Source: an uncultured Roseovarius sp.
GTDB lineage: Bacteria; Pseudomonadota; Alphaproteobacteria; Rhodobacterales; Rhodobacteraceae
Length of the DNA stretch: 64,000 bases
NCBI RefSeq assembly: GCF_947489715.1
Contig: NZ_CANLER010000001.1
Location: forward strand, 620,001-684,000
Direction of reading: 5' to 3'
In this document: one piece after another, positions 24,783-34,142 of the stretch
How the letters are laid out: every line of letters begins with the position of its first letter
Numbering within the stretch: position 1 is the stretch's first letter
The notes under the pieces: model-generated
What the model saw: only the letters and a program-made list of their open reading frames with translations
Databases searched by the model: none
What the model was told of the DNA's origin: nothing
Position numbers and translations under genes: made by a program

Positions 24783-24807
24783 CAGGTTGACGTCCGCTTC
24801 TCTGCGC

Positions 24808-26820
24808 TCAGAACGTCTTTGCCAAGGTGAATTTGAAGTTCCGGCCCGGTGCAGGCCGGGTGGAGAGCCTTGGCTGATACTGCTCGTCAAACAGGTTTTC
24901 GATGCCGATCCGGAACTCGGTGTCTTTCCAGACGCCTTTATCCGGCGCGATGGTTGCCCGCAGATTATGCGTGACATGGCCTGAACTGCGCACGCCGTCG
25001 ACAGTAATTGAATCGTTGGCAACCACCTCCCAACTCAAATCGTAGGCGTCGGCAAAACGTTTGCCCACGGTCAACCGCACGCTATCGGCCGCCTGATTGC
25101 GCCAATCGCGCCTGACCTGTGCGGCGGTCGTTTCCTCTCCGTCGGTGAAATTGGCGTTCAGATCAAGGTAAAGGCCGTTCTGCATGGCGTAGGAGCCTTC
25201 GATCTCGATCCCGCGGGTTTCGATTTCATCCAGGGGCACAAATACAGGCGGCCCGAAGCGCGCGGTGTTGACCACGAAGGATGTGACATCCCACAACTGG
25301 GTATCGTAGAGGTTGGCCTTGAGCGACAGCGTGTCGCCGGCACGGAACGCGCCGGTCTTCTCGTAAGACGCGCCAATCTCGTAGGTGCGGGATTTCTCGC
25401 TTTGGGTGATGCGGGCGAGATTGTCCAGATCGTCAATCGGCGGCAGAACCTCGGTATACGCGGCGCTGCCAAAGATCGAGAATCCGTTGTCGAACGCATA
25501 GCGCAGGGACAGACCACCCATCAGGGCATCATCGGTGAAACGCCCGTTATTGGGCGCGGTTGACCCCTGAATTTCCGAGGTTTCGTAACGGATTGCGGGC
25601 GTGATGGTCCAGGCATCGCCGATGGTAATGTCATCGACAGCGAAAACGGCCCATCGGTGATCGTCGCCACCGGGGGCGGAAGACGCATCCAACCGGTCGC
25701 GGTGAATGTATTCCAGGCCCGCCACCAGATCGTGACCGACCGCACCGGTGTCAAATAGGGCGCGGTTCTTCAGTGTCACGGTGGTGGTTTCATACTGATG
25801 ATCGGCGTCCAGCAAGGGGATCGGGGGTGAAAACGGGGTCGGGGTCTGGATGATCTCTTCGTTCGCGTAAGAGATTTGGAAGGTTAGATCGACCAGATCG
25901 TTACCTGTCGGATTGTAGCCATAGCGCAGCATCGCGGTCTCGCTGGAAACTTCACGATCCACATTGCCGAACCCCACCCCAAGGCCGAAGGAATCGTAGG
26001 GTACATCGAATTGAGTGGAATCGGTCTTGGTATAGGATGCGGTCAGCGAATGGGCATCATCTTCGCCAAAGGTAAGCTTGCCCTTGAAGAGATAAGAAGG
26101 GTCGTCAATCCCGCCCGCTGCGGGGTTGATGGGTGCGCCGCGCCCGTCCTTCTGCACATCCAGTTCGCGTTGGGTGTAGTTCAGCAGGAATTCAAGTTTT
26201 TCAGTCGGTTGCCAGGCCAGGATGCTGGAATGAGTGATCCCGGTGCCGTTGGATTGATATTCCAGCATCTGGCGAAACCGAAGCCCGACCTCGCCGCCGG
26301 TAAAATCGGACGCATCCTTGGTTTCCAGCCGGACAACACCGCCGACCACGCCCGAGCCATATTCGAACGAACCGACCGTACCGCGGATCACCTCGACCTC
26401 TTTGTAGAGAGACGGGTCGGTGAACAATTGGTTGCCGATACGATAAAGTTCTTCACTGCCTCGGGTCACACCATCGACCTGGATCAGCACCTTTTGATCA
26501 GTTCCAAACGTGTCGTTGGATCCATAACCGCGAATGTTGATCCCCGATCCCTGCGGTGTTGCGCCATTGACCAGCGTCACACCGGGGACGGAGTCGATCA
26601 GTTCGGCGATGGTGCCGGCCTGGCGGTCGTCAATTTCGGTCTGGTCGATTTCGGTCACGGCCGTTGCGGTATCGGTACGGACCTCTCGCTTACTTTCGCC
26701 AAGGGTGATTGTTCCCAGAAATCCAGCGTCCGTGTCCTGGGCCATTGCCGGTGTCAGTGCCAGATAGGTTAGACACAAGCTGGTGGTGCCCAGCAGCAGG
26801 TTGCGTGTGTTGCGCGTCAT
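24808..26820 (-). CDS. hmuR: TonB-dependent outer-membrane heme/hemoglobin receptor
   Basis: A 670-residue outer-membrane protein with signal peptide (cleavage after ALTPAMA), a TonB-box-like segment FLGTITLGES, a plug domain (GVTLVNGATPQGSGINIRGYG, then VLIQVDGVTRGSEELYR) and a 22-strand barrel ending in Phe (FKFTLAKTF). The C-terminal NLFDEQYQPRLSTRPAPGRNF is typical of heme receptors. Divergent from hmuSTUV, which strongly supports heme as ligand. The FRAP/NPNL heme-receptor signature is only loosely recognisable. No tonB/exbBD genes are in the window. Confidence 0.92.
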   Translation of the reverse strand: MTRNTRNLLLGTTSLCLTYLALTPAMAQDTDAGFLGTITLGESKREVRTDTATAVTEIDQTEIDDRQAGTIAELIDSVPGVTLVNGATPQGSGINIRGYGSNDTFGTDQKVLIQVDGVTRGSEELYRIGNQLFTDPSLYKEVEVIRGTVGSFEYGSGVVGGVVRLETKDASDFTGGEVGLRFRQMLEYQSNGTGITHSSILAWQPTEKLEFLLNYTQRELDVQKDGRGAPINPAAGGIDDPSYLFKGKLTFGEDDAHSLTASYTKTDSTQFDVPYDSFGLGVGFGNVDREVSSETAMLRYGYNPTGNDLVDLTFQISYANEEIIQTPTPFSPPIPLLDADHQYETTTVTLKNRALFDTGAVGHDLVAGLEYIHRDRLDASSAPGGDDHRWAVFAVDDITIGDAWTITPAIRYETSEIQGSTAPNNGRFTDDALMGGLSLRYAFDNGFSIFGSAAYTEVLPPIDDLDNLARITQSEKSRTYEIGASYEKTGAFRAGDTLSLKANLYDTQLWDVTSFVVNTARFGPPVFVPLDEIETRGIEIEGSYAMQNGLYLDLNANFTDGEETTAAQVRRDWRNQAADSVRLTVGKRFADAYDLSWEVVANDSITVDGVRSSGHVTHNLRATIAPDKGVWKDTEFRIGIENLFDEQYQPRLSTRPAPGRNFKFTLAKTF

Positions 26821-26961
26821 TGTAGTTCCTTCCGTCCTCGCAATCAGTGATTTTACCGAATGCTTGCGAAAGGCTGGCGCGGTGGTGTCCCGTTTTCCGG
26901 GCGTTAACTTTTTATGGTCTTGTGCGCCGTTAAGGAATCATACTAAAAGAGTCAAGAATTT

Positions 26962-26983
26962 TCATGCCGTCCCGTTGGCATGA
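26962..26983. promoter_or_regulatory. Inverted repeat in the hmuR/hmuS divergent region
   Basis: TCATGCC (26962-26968) and GGCATGA (26977-26983) are perfect 7-bp arms with an 8-nt spacer, 62 bp before the hmuS start. It could be a regulator site or a leader hairpin. No convincing Fur, Irr (ICE) or Iron-Rhodo box is seen elsewhere in this 224-bp gap. Confidence 0.35.
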
Positions 26984-27044
26984 CCCTTAGCCACATCCGC
27001 CTTGTGCGATGCAGCCAGATTCTTTGAAAAGGAACGAGGTTGCC

Positions 27045-28100
27045 ATGGCAGACACCCTGACAGTTGACGCAGAAGAAATTCGTGCCGCCATCACGGATCA
27101 TCCGAAAATGCGCGCGCGCGATCTGGCGGATAAGCTTAACATCAGTGAGGCGCAGTTGGTGGCGGCGACCTGCGGAAAATCCGCGACCCGCATTGATCCG
27201 CACCCAGATCGCGTGATCTGGGCGGCGCAGATACTGGGTGAAGTCATGACCCTGACACGCAATGACAGCTGTGTGCATGAAAAGATCGGGGTCTATGACA
27301 ATTACCATTCCGGTGCGCATGCCTCGATGGTGCTGACCGAAGAGATCGACCTGAGGATCTTTCCAGCCCATTGGAAGCACGCCTTCATGGTCGAAACCCC
27401 GACCGATGCGGGAACGCGCCGCAGTTTGCAGGTTTTTGATGCCGCTGGCGATGCGGTACACAAGATTTTCCTGCGCGACAGTTCGAACGGTATCGCATGG
27501 GACGATCTGCGCCAGGATCTGAAACTGTCGGACCAGTCTTCAGAGCAGACCGTGGGGCCAAGAGCGCTAAAAGAAGCGGCGAAATCCGATCCGGGCAAGG
27601 TTGAGATATTGCGCAAGGAATGGAAACGGATGACGGATACGCATCAGTTTCTGCGCCTGACCTCGAAGCTCAAGATGAACCGTCTGGGCGCTTACCGGAT
27701 TGCGGGAGCACCCTTTGTCCGCGCGATTGCGCCGACCGCCGTGAATGCTGCGTTAAAGCAACTTGCGGTCGACGGGACAGAGGTGATGATTTTTGTCGGC
27801 AATCGCGGCTGTATCCAGATCCATCAGGGGCCGATCGGGACGCTCAAGGAAATGGGGCCGTGGCAAAATGTGCTTGATCCAGGCTTCAACCTGCATCTGC
27901 GGCTGGACCACATCGCCGAGGTCTGGGCCGTCGACAAGCCGACTCAGCGTGGTGCGGCGGTATCGCTTGAGGCTTTCGATGCCGAGGGTGGTTTGATTTT
28001 CCAGATGTTCGGCGTCGGAAAGGAAGGGCGTGACAGCCGCCCGGCCTGGCGCGCACTTGTGGCAAGCCTGCCTGATCTGGCGCTTGAAGGTGTTCAGTGA
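27045..28100 (+). CDS. hmuS: Hemin-degrading factor / heme chaperone HmuS
   Basis: Cytoplasmic ChuS/HemS-family protein that binds imported heme and degrades or shuttles it. It has 351 residues made of two similar halves, each with the family pattern (MTLTRNDSCVHEKIGVYDNY in the first, VMIFVGNRGCIQIHQGPI in the second, and HLRLDHIAEVWAVDKPT). The start MADTLTVDAEE follows GAGGTTGCC; an upstream ATG at 27009 lacks support. First gene of the plus-strand heme operon; its stop overlaps the hmuT start (TGATG). Confidence 0.94.
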   Translation: MADTLTVDAEEIRAAITDHPKMRARDLADKLNISEAQLVAATCGKSATRIDPHPDRVIWAAQILGEVMTLTRNDSCVHEKIGVYDNYHSGAHASMVLTEEIDLRIFPAHWKHAFMVETPTDAGTRRSLQVFDAAGDAVHKIFLRDSSNGIAWDDLRQDLKLSDQSSEQTVGPRALKEAAKSDPGKVEILRKEWKRMTDTHQFLRLTSKLKMNRLGAYRIAGAPFVRAIAPTAVNAALKQLAVDGTEVMIFVGNRGCIQIHQGPIGTLKEMGPWQNVLDPGFNLHLRLDHIAEVWAVDKPTQRGAAVSLEAFDAEGGLIFQMFGVGKEGRDSRPAWRALVASLPDLALEGVQ

Positions 28101-28990
28101 TGGCGTTTGGAAACAGGGTTGCCCTGTCATCCGCCATCCTGACCTCGTTTTTCGGGGCAGCGATAGCGATCTGGGTGTCCAATAGTCCGGCCGAGGGCAA
28201 CAATGACCCGCATGCCGAGGTTCTCAGTATCGGCGGATCGGTCACGGAAATCGTGTTCGCCCTAGGGGAAGGACATCGCCTTGTGGCGCGTGATACCACG
28301 TCGGTATATCCCCCCGAGGCAGACCGGCTTCCGGATGTGGGGTACATGCGTGCCCTGTCCCCCGAGGGGGTTCTGGCGGTCGCGCCCGCACTGATCCTGT
28401 CAGAGGAGGGCGCTGGCCCGCCCGAGACGATAGCCGTGCTTCAATCTGCCGATATCCCGTTTGTCACCGTGCCGCTGGTACAGGACGGGGCGGGCATCGC
28501 GCAGAAAATACGGATCGTCGGTGATGCGCTTGGGGTGCCGGAAAAGGCGGATGTGCTTGCCACCAATGTCGAGGCGGAATTCGCACAGGCGCTTGCCACG
28601 GCACAAGGCGCGACCGCAACAGAGCGCAAGCGTGTCCTTTTCGTGCTGAGCACACAAGGCGGGCGAGTGCTTGCATCGGGCACGGATACGGCTGCTGATG
28701 CCATCATCCAGCTGGCCGGTGGTGAAAACGCCGTGACAGGATTTTCCGGTTACAAACCCATGACTGACGAGGCGATAAGCCGGGCACGTCCTGATGTCAT
28801 CCTCATGATGGATCGGACCGATGATCATGGGGCAGATAATCGCTCCTTGCTTTCCATGCCTGCCTTTCGCCCGACGCCTGCGGCCAAGAATGATGCGGTG
28901 GTGCGGATGAACGGGCTTTATCTGCTTGGCTTTGGGCCACGAACGGCTGATGCCGTCACCGATCTGAACCAGGCGATCTATGCGCCATGA
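28100..28990 (+). CDS. hmuT: Periplasmic heme-binding protein HmuT
   Basis: A 296-residue cluster-A-2 binding protein for heme. The N-terminus has a hydrophobic signal (VALSSAILTSFFGAAIAIWV). Family segments are LSIGGSVTEIVFALGEGHRLVARDTTSVYPPEA, of which the Tyr in TTSVYP is the expected heme ligand, and LASGTDTAADAIIQLAGGENAV. The GTG three bases upstream is an alternative start. It overlaps both neighbours by 1 and 4 bp. Confidence 0.93.
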   Translation: MAFGNRVALSSAILTSFFGAAIAIWVSNSPAEGNNDPHAEVLSIGGSVTEIVFALGEGHRLVARDTTSVYPPEADRLPDVGYMRALSPEGVLAVAPALILSEEGAGPPETIAVLQSADIPFVTVPLVQDGAGIAQKIRIVGDALGVPEKADVLATNVEAEFAQALATAQGATATERKRVLFVLSTQGGRVLASGTDTAADAIIQLAGGENAVTGFSGYKPMTDEAISRARPDVILMMDRTDDHGADNRSLLSMPAFRPTPAAKNDAVVRMNGLYLLGFGPRTADAVTDLNQAIYAP

Positions 28991-30066
28991 GCATGGCCCA
29001 AGCCGGTGACATGGACACGCTGTCAGCGACCCAGGACAGATCGGACATCGCGCGGCGATGGCATTTATGGCTGGGCCTGTTCCTGTTCATGTCCTGCGTT
29101 GCCAGCCTGGCGGTTGGCGCCTCTGGCGCGTCATTCTGGTCAGCGCTTGGGCGTTTGGTTTCAGGGCAAAATCTTACTCAGCTCGAGCAGGTGGTGCTCT
29201 GGGATATCCGCTTGCCGCGCACCATCCTGGGTCTGCTGGTTGGCGCGGCGCTCGCGGTGTCGGGCACGGTCTTGCAGGGGCTCTTTCGGAACCCTTTGGC
29301 AGATCCCGGAATCGTCGGCATCACCGCCGGGGCAAGTGTTGGCGCAATATTCGCCATCGTCTTTGTCGCAACGCTGCCCCTGATCGTCCTGAACGCCGTT
29401 GGCATCTATCTGATCCCGCTGGCAGCCTGTATCGGAAGCTGGGTATCAGTGATGCTGCTCTATTCGATTTCCACAAGGCGCGGGCGCACCTCGGTGGCGA
29501 CGATGTTGCTGGCCGGAATCGCATTGGCCGCGCTTGCGGGTGCAATTGTCGGTGTCATGGTTTTTGCGGCGGATGATCAGCAACTCAGGGATCTGACATT
29601 CTGGCAGTTGGGGTCGCTTGGCGGGGCAACCTGGGCCAAGATTGCGACCGCCGGACCCATCATCGGGGCGGCACTGGTCGGTGCCGTGATGTTGGGGAGC
29701 GCGCTGAACGCGATGTCCTTGGGGGAGGCCACGGCCATGCATCTTGGTATCCCCGTGCAGCGTGCCAAGAACCTTGCCATTCTGACTGTATCCATCGCGA
29801 CTGGGGCTGCAGTTGCCGTCTCGGGCGGTATCGGCTTTGTCGGCATTGTCGTGCCACATCTTCTGCGTCTGGCAACCGGTCCCGATCACAAGCCATTGTT
29901 GATCAACGCGGCATTGCTGGGTGGCGCCTTGCTGATCTGGGCGGATGTCGTTGCGCGCGTGGTCATTGCCCCGGCTGAGCTGCCGATCGGCGTCGTAACG
30001 GCTATCTTGGGGGCGCCGGTTTTCCTTTGGATTTTATTGCGACGACGCGGAGTACTGGAATTATGA
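28987..30066 (+). CDS. hmuU: Heme ABC transporter permease HmuU
   Basis: A 359-residue FecCD-type permease with about ten membrane segments. Motifs are LWDIRLPRTILGLLVGAALAVSG, FRNPLADPGIVGITAGASVGA and FVGIVVPHLLRLATGPDHK. It transports heme delivered by HmuT into the cytoplasm. Starts on the hmuT stop (ATGA) and overlaps hmuV in the same way. Confidence 0.95.
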   Translation: MSMAQAGDMDTLSATQDRSDIARRWHLWLGLFLFMSCVASLAVGASGASFWSALGRLVSGQNLTQLEQVVLWDIRLPRTILGLLVGAALAVSGTVLQGLFRNPLADPGIVGITAGASVGAIFAIVFVATLPLIVLNAVGIYLIPLAACIGSWVSVMLLYSISTRRGRTSVATMLLAGIALAALAGAIVGVMVFAADDQQLRDLTFWQLGSLGGATWAKIATAGPIIGAALVGAVMLGSALNAMSLGEATAMHLGIPVQRAKNLAILTVSIATGAAVAVSGGIGFVGIVVPHLLRLATGPDHKPLLINAALLGGALLIWADVVARVVIAPAELPIGVVTAILGAPVFLWILLRRRGVLEL

Positions 30067-30842
30067 GCCTTCAGGCTGATAAAATCTCGTTGACCATCGG
30101 CCGCCGAGCCATTCTGGACAATGTGACGCTTGCGGCTCGGGCGGGTGAGGTTACCGCCATCGTCGGGCCCAACGGATCGGGTAAGACCAGCCTTTTGCGT
30201 GCAATCACCGGGGAATATCAGACCGCGGGCACAACGCATCTGAACGGGCTTCTTGTGACGCAGGCCAACGGTGCGCGACTTGCAATCATGCGCGGTGTGT
30301 TACCTCAGGCGGCGCGGCTGGCCTTTCCCTTCAAGGCGATAGAGGTGGTGCGCATCGGTCATCAGGCCGGGCCACATGGGGTAGATCGTCAATTGCCGCA
30401 TCGGGCGCTGGCTGCGGTCGGTCTGTCCGGTTTTGAAGACCGGTTCTATCAGGACCTGTCCGGCGGGGAACAGCAACGGGTGCAGCTGGCCCGTGTTCTG
30501 GCGCAGGTCTGGCAACCGGTATTCAGTGGCCAACCGTGCTGGCTGTTTCTGGATGAACCGGTGGCCAGCCTCGATATAGGTCACCAGCTTGGCATCATGC
30601 AATTGGCCCGTGACTATGCGCAGCGTGGAGGCGGTGTCATCGCGGTCATGCATGATCTCAATCTTACCGCGATGTTCGCCCACAAGGTTGCAATCATGAA
30701 GAATGGTGAGGTTTTTGCGCGGGGCGATCCGCAAACTGTGTTCACCGACACCACCCTGTCTGCGGTCTATGGCTGCAATCTGCGTATCAACACAAAGCCC
30801 AGCAAGGACACACCCTTTGTTCTGCCGCAGGCCGTCATATAG
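30063..30842 (+). CDS. hmuV: Heme ABC transporter ATP-binding protein HmuV
   Basis: A 259-residue ATPase with Walker A GPNGSGKTSLLRA (near residue 35), the HmuV-type LPQAARLAFPFKAIEVVRIG, signature LSGGEQQRVQLARVL with the extra loop QVWQPVFSGQPCW before Walker B WLFLDEPVASLD, and H-loop VMHDLNLTA. It completes the hmuSTUV set. No hmuP regulator is seen. Confidence 0.95.
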   Translation: MSLQADKISLTIGRRAILDNVTLAARAGEVTAIVGPNGSGKTSLLRAITGEYQTAGTTHLNGLLVTQANGARLAIMRGVLPQAARLAFPFKAIEVVRIGHQAGPHGVDRQLPHRALAAVGLSGFEDRFYQDLSGGEQQRVQLARVLAQVWQPVFSGQPCWLFLDEPVASLDIGHQLGIMQLARDYAQRGGGVIAVMHDLNLTAMFAHKVAIMKNGEVFARGDPQTVFTDTTLSAVYGCNLRINTKPSKDTPFVLPQAVI

Positions 30843-30948
30843 GTCAAAGACCGATGGCGTGCCGCCGCTACACGCCACGGTCCTCTCTTAGGGGCGTATC
30901 GGACGGAAGGGCGGTCTGTTGCCGCTCACATAATATGATCCGGCGCAG

Positions 30949-30968
30949 GCGCCACCTGCAGGTGGCGC
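30949..30968. repeat. 20-bp perfect palindrome between hmuV and the RTX-like gene
   Basis: GCGCCACCTGCAGGTGGCGC is self-complementary over its full 20 bp. As RNA it would give an 8-bp stem with a TGCA loop, 107 bp past hmuV. A smaller hairpin GGCGG-N6-CCGCC (30987-31002) follows. No T-tract is adjacent. The rest of the 289-bp gap (30843-31131) shows no gene; its 3' half is AT-richer and may hold the promoter of the next gene. Confidence 0.6.
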
Positions 30969-31131
30969 GGTTTGATCTGGGTCGCAGGCGGCAGGTACCG
31001 CCAACGGGCCTGAAAATTTTATGTCGAATTTAGTCATTATAATTCGGTTAAGGTTCAAAGCGTATTCTGAACAGGGTCCCAACGTAAGTAGTGGCGGTGG
31101 TTGGGTTTTTCTGATGTGAGTGGTGTTCGCT

Positions 31132-32442
31132 ATGCTTGAACTACTGATAGCGTCGTTGGCGATGGCGATTGGCAGTTCGTTTATTATCGGCAGCGAAGAC
31201 GATTCAGATGATCAGGTCGAAGCTGAAACTGATAACAACCCCAAGGTTGACCCGGAAAAATACCTTCAGGAAGATCCTCAGGCTGAGGGCGAGACCGACT
31301 ATACCGTCGCGTCGGATAATGGAATTGGCAATCTGATCGAGGGTGGGGCAGAGGACGAAGCCTTCCTTGTATCAACGGATGATACCGTTTTTGGAAATGA
31401 CGGGAACGACCTGATTGATATTTTGGCACGGGCCGATCTTGTCGATGGTGGCGATGGTGATGACCAGATTAACCTTGATAATGGCACGCCTGGAAACCCC
31501 GGTGGCTATGTCCATTTCAATGGCAGTGATTTCACGCATATCGATACAGACAAGGATATTGCCACAATCCAGGGCGGCGATGGTGATGATCACATCAATG
31601 TTGAAAGTGGTTACGCAGACATCTTCACCGGTGAAGGTATTGATACGGTCGATGCGTCGGGGCTTGAGAAAGGTATTATCCACGCCAATGCCGGTGATTT
31701 AGTACTGGGTTCTGACGTCGCGGATAGCGATGCGGTTGCCATCAAGACCGAAGGTGGTGCTGAATTTCGCGGGGGCGCTGCGGACGAACAGGGCTTTGCC
31801 ACTGGCGATGGTTCGGTGCTGGATGGCGGCGGTGGTGATGACCTCCTGATGAGCGATGAGGGCAGCGCCACTTTGACGGGTGGCGACGGTGACGACACCC
31901 TGATCAGCGTTGCGGATAAACTGCGATTTAGCGAAGCAACGCGCACAACCGAGTTCGGCCAATGGGTCGACGGGTCTGCTGATATTCTGGATGGCGGCGA
32001 TGGAAACGACCGGTTGGAGATGTCCAACGGCGACATCGGCACCGGCGGCGAAGGTGCGGATCACATTTCGATCCATTACCTAATGGAAGATGACGCCGCG
32101 ACCGATGCCGAAAGAGATTTGGGCGGGGCCGTGGTGACCGATTTCGCAGTAGGCGTCGACACGGCCAGTCTGAAAATTGATGACGGGTTCGATGAATGGC
32201 ACCCGACGGGCGGCCCGGAACTGGACCTGACAGATCGGGTTGAGGTGATTGAGGAAGCTGGCGACACCAAGATCCTCGTCGATGATGAACTTGCCACCAC
32301 GCTCACCGGTATCACCGGGTTGAAGGTTGGGTTTTCTGATCGTGGTTCTTATGATGACGTCGTTGACAGCGATAGCGGGATTGTTTCGGATCGCAGCGAA
32401 TTTGACGTTGTGGTCGAATTCTTCTTCGCGAAGGTTTCCTGA
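31132..32442 (+). CDS. RTX-like acidic calcium-binding repeat protein, probably exported
   Basis: A 436-residue very acidic protein. An N-terminal hydrophobic segment (MLELLIASLAMAIGSSFIIG) precedes an Asp/Glu-rich linker and several GGxGxDx(L/I/H)x nonapeptide-like units: DGGDGDDQIN, QGGDGDDHIN, DGGGGDDLLM, TGGDGDDTLI and DGGDGNDRLE. These form Ca2+-binding beta-rolls. The C-terminal 110 residues (from VVTDFAVGVDTASLKI) resemble the M10/RTX C-terminal segment that precedes type I secretion signals. No type I secretion genes are adjacent. Start at 31132 (ATG) is preferred to the GTG at 31120. Function is unknown; surface adhesin or matrix protein is possible. Confidence 0.82.
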   Translation: MLELLIASLAMAIGSSFIIGSEDDSDDQVEAETDNNPKVDPEKYLQEDPQAEGETDYTVASDNGIGNLIEGGAEDEAFLVSTDDTVFGNDGNDLIDILARADLVDGGDGDDQINLDNGTPGNPGGYVHFNGSDFTHIDTDKDIATIQGGDGDDHINVESGYADIFTGEGIDTVDASGLEKGIIHANAGDLVLGSDVADSDAVAIKTEGGAEFRGGAADEQGFATGDGSVLDGGGGDDLLMSDEGSATLTGGDGDDTLISVADKLRFSEATRTTEFGQWVDGSADILDGGDGNDRLEMSNGDIGTGGEGADHISIHYLMEDDAATDAERDLGGAVVTDFAVGVDTASLKIDDGFDEWHPTGGPELDLTDRVEVIEEAGDTKILVDDELATTLTGITGLKVGFSDRGSYDDVVDSDSGIVSDRSEFDVVVEFFFAKVS

Positions 32443-32452
32443 CGCTAAGGAC

Positions 32453-33259
32453 CTACCGGATGACGTTGACCTTCAGCTTGATTTTCTTGCGTGTTTCCTG
32501 CGGCAGGTGCCTATTGAGATAAGTGTTAACCAGCCCGAAGATGCTGACCACGACCAGCGTCAGCAGAATGAAATACATCGCAAGGATCGGGTAGGGAACA
32601 AACGGGTTGAATGTCTTGTCGGCGAAGTAGTTCGCGTAATAAAGCGCGTCACCCTTTTGCTGCCATGCCGGGAAACCTGAAAAGAACACCAGCGCGGTGG
32701 CGTGAAACAGGAAAATCGCCTCGTTCGTGTAGGCCGGCCAGGCAAGCCGCAACATTGTGGGCCAGACGATCTTTTTGAACCGGGGCCAGCCGGTAAAGCC
32801 ATAGGCATCAGCGGATTCAACATCGCCCTTTGGAATAGAGCGCAGTGCGCCATAGAAGATTTCACCGGAATAGGCGGCAGTGTTCAGGAAGAGCACCACC
32901 AACGCCCCGAGCCAGGCGGCGGTGAACGGCTCGAATATCGGGAAGCTTTGCTTGAGGCTGAGAAAGAGAAAATAGCCAAAGAAGAACTGCACGAAAAGCG
33001 GCGATCCGCGGAACAGAAAGATGAACCATTCCGCCGGTTTGCGCAGCCACGGATTGCGCGCGCCCTTGGCCATCGCCAGCGCGGTGGCAAAGAAGAAACC
33101 GGCAAGCAGCGCCAGCACCCCGAAATAGATGTTCCAGATCATGCCAGATCCGATCAGCGTGAATTGCTGACAGAGGGTGAAATCCTCTTTCGGAAGCAGG
33201 CGTTCGCCAATGCCAATTGACCGAAGCCCATATTCCTGAATGGTCTGCCAGCAACTCAT
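32453..33259 (-). CDS. Polar amino-acid/opine-type ABC transporter permease (HisM-like)
   Basis: A 268-residue HisMQ-type permease with about five membrane segments. Visible are FIFLFRGSPLFVQFFFGYF near the first periplasmic loop and the EAA-type loop SADAYGFTGWPRFKKIVWPTMLRLAWP. The TNEAIFLFHATALVFFSG segment is typical of histidine/arginine/octopine permeases. Overlaps the upstream permease by ATGA. The stop lies 10 bp from the convergent RTX-like gene. Confidence 0.9.
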   Translation of the reverse strand: MSCWQTIQEYGLRSIGIGERLLPKEDFTLCQQFTLIGSGMIWNIYFGVLALLAGFFFATALAMAKGARNPWLRKPAEWFIFLFRGSPLFVQFFFGYFLFLSLKQSFPIFEPFTAAWLGALVVLFLNTAAYSGEIFYGALRSIPKGDVESADAYGFTGWPRFKKIVWPTMLRLAWPAYTNEAIFLFHATALVFFSGFPAWQQKGDALYYANYFADKTFNPFVPYPILAMYFILLTLVVVSIFGLVNTYLNRHLPQETRKKIKLKVNVIR

Positions 33260-34140
33260 GCTGCGGCCTTTCTCTGGGCTTCACCGCCGGTGGTGGCCTG
33301 TCCTCGGGTGAGGCGGGTCATCGTGCGCTCCAGGAAAATCTCTGAAACACGGGTGAAGGCAAGGTAGAAAACCAGTAGGGCGAGGAAATACCACATCCGC
33401 CAGTCGCCATGTGGATAATCAGTGAACCTTGTGGTTTTCGAACCACCCATTTCACGTGCCCAATAGACGATATCCTCGACCCCCAGCAGGAACAGCAACG
33501 GTGTGGCCTTGATCAGCACCATCCAGAGGTTTCCAAGGCCGGGCAGGGCATAGACCCACATCTGCGGCACCATCACACGGCGAAATGCTTGCTTGCGGCT
33601 CATGCCATAGGCTTCGGCGGTTTCCATCTGGGCGCGCGGCACGGCGCGCATCGCGCCGAAAAGGACGTTGGCCGCAAAGGCGCCAAAGACGATGGCAAAG
33701 GTAAAGACAGCAAGGAAAAACCCGTAGGTCTCGTGTATCCATTGCGGTGCGTTGCCAAGCGGCATCTTGGCTGCTTGGCAAACAACAAAGTCATTGCCCT
33801 GGCGCACGGGTTCCGTCCATTCCGGACACAGGATTTTGTGGCGCGACCATTCGATGGCCTGATCCAGTGCAATGACGAAAAAGAGGAAAAAGGCGATGTC
33901 GGGCACGCCGCGCACAATCGCGATATAGGTTTTACCGATCCAGCGAACCGGTGCCACGACCGAGCGCGCCGCGGTGGCCCCCAGATAGCCGAAAAACAGG
34001 GCCGTGGGTGCGGTAATGGCTAATAGCAAAAGCACCGTCCCGAAGGACAGGTAGAAGGCCATATGCTTGCCCGTGGTCAGGTAACAACTGAGCCAGGTCA
34101 AACCGGAAAGCGTTGATGGGTCGGTGCAATATGAAAACAT
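33256..34140 (-). CDS. Polar amino-acid/opine-type ABC transporter permease (HisQ-like)
   Basis: A 294-residue HisMQ-type permease. The segment YIAIVRGVPDIAFFLFFVIALDQAIEW and the EAA loop ETAEAYGMSRKQAFRRVMVPQMWVYALPGLGN are diagnostic, as is VLIKATPLLFLLGVEDIVYWARE. A long periplasmic loop (about residues 105-150, with three Cys) sets it apart from enteric HisQ. Lies 48 bp after the binding-protein gene, across a terminator-like hairpin. Confidence 0.9.
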   Translation of the reverse strand: MFSYCTDPSTLSGLTWLSCYLTTGKHMAFYLSFGTVLLLLAITAPTALFFGYLGATAARSVVAPVRWIGKTYIAIVRGVPDIAFFLFFVIALDQAIEWSRHKILCPEWTEPVRQGNDFVVCQAAKMPLGNAPQWIHETYGFFLAVFTFAIVFGAFAANVLFGAMRAVPRAQMETAEAYGMSRKQAFRRVMVPQMWVYALPGLGNLWMVLIKATPLLFLLGVEDIVYWAREMGGSKTTRFTDYPHGDWRMWYFLALLVFYLAFTRVSEIFLERTMTRLTRGQATTGGEAQRKAAA

Positions 34141-34142
34141 GA

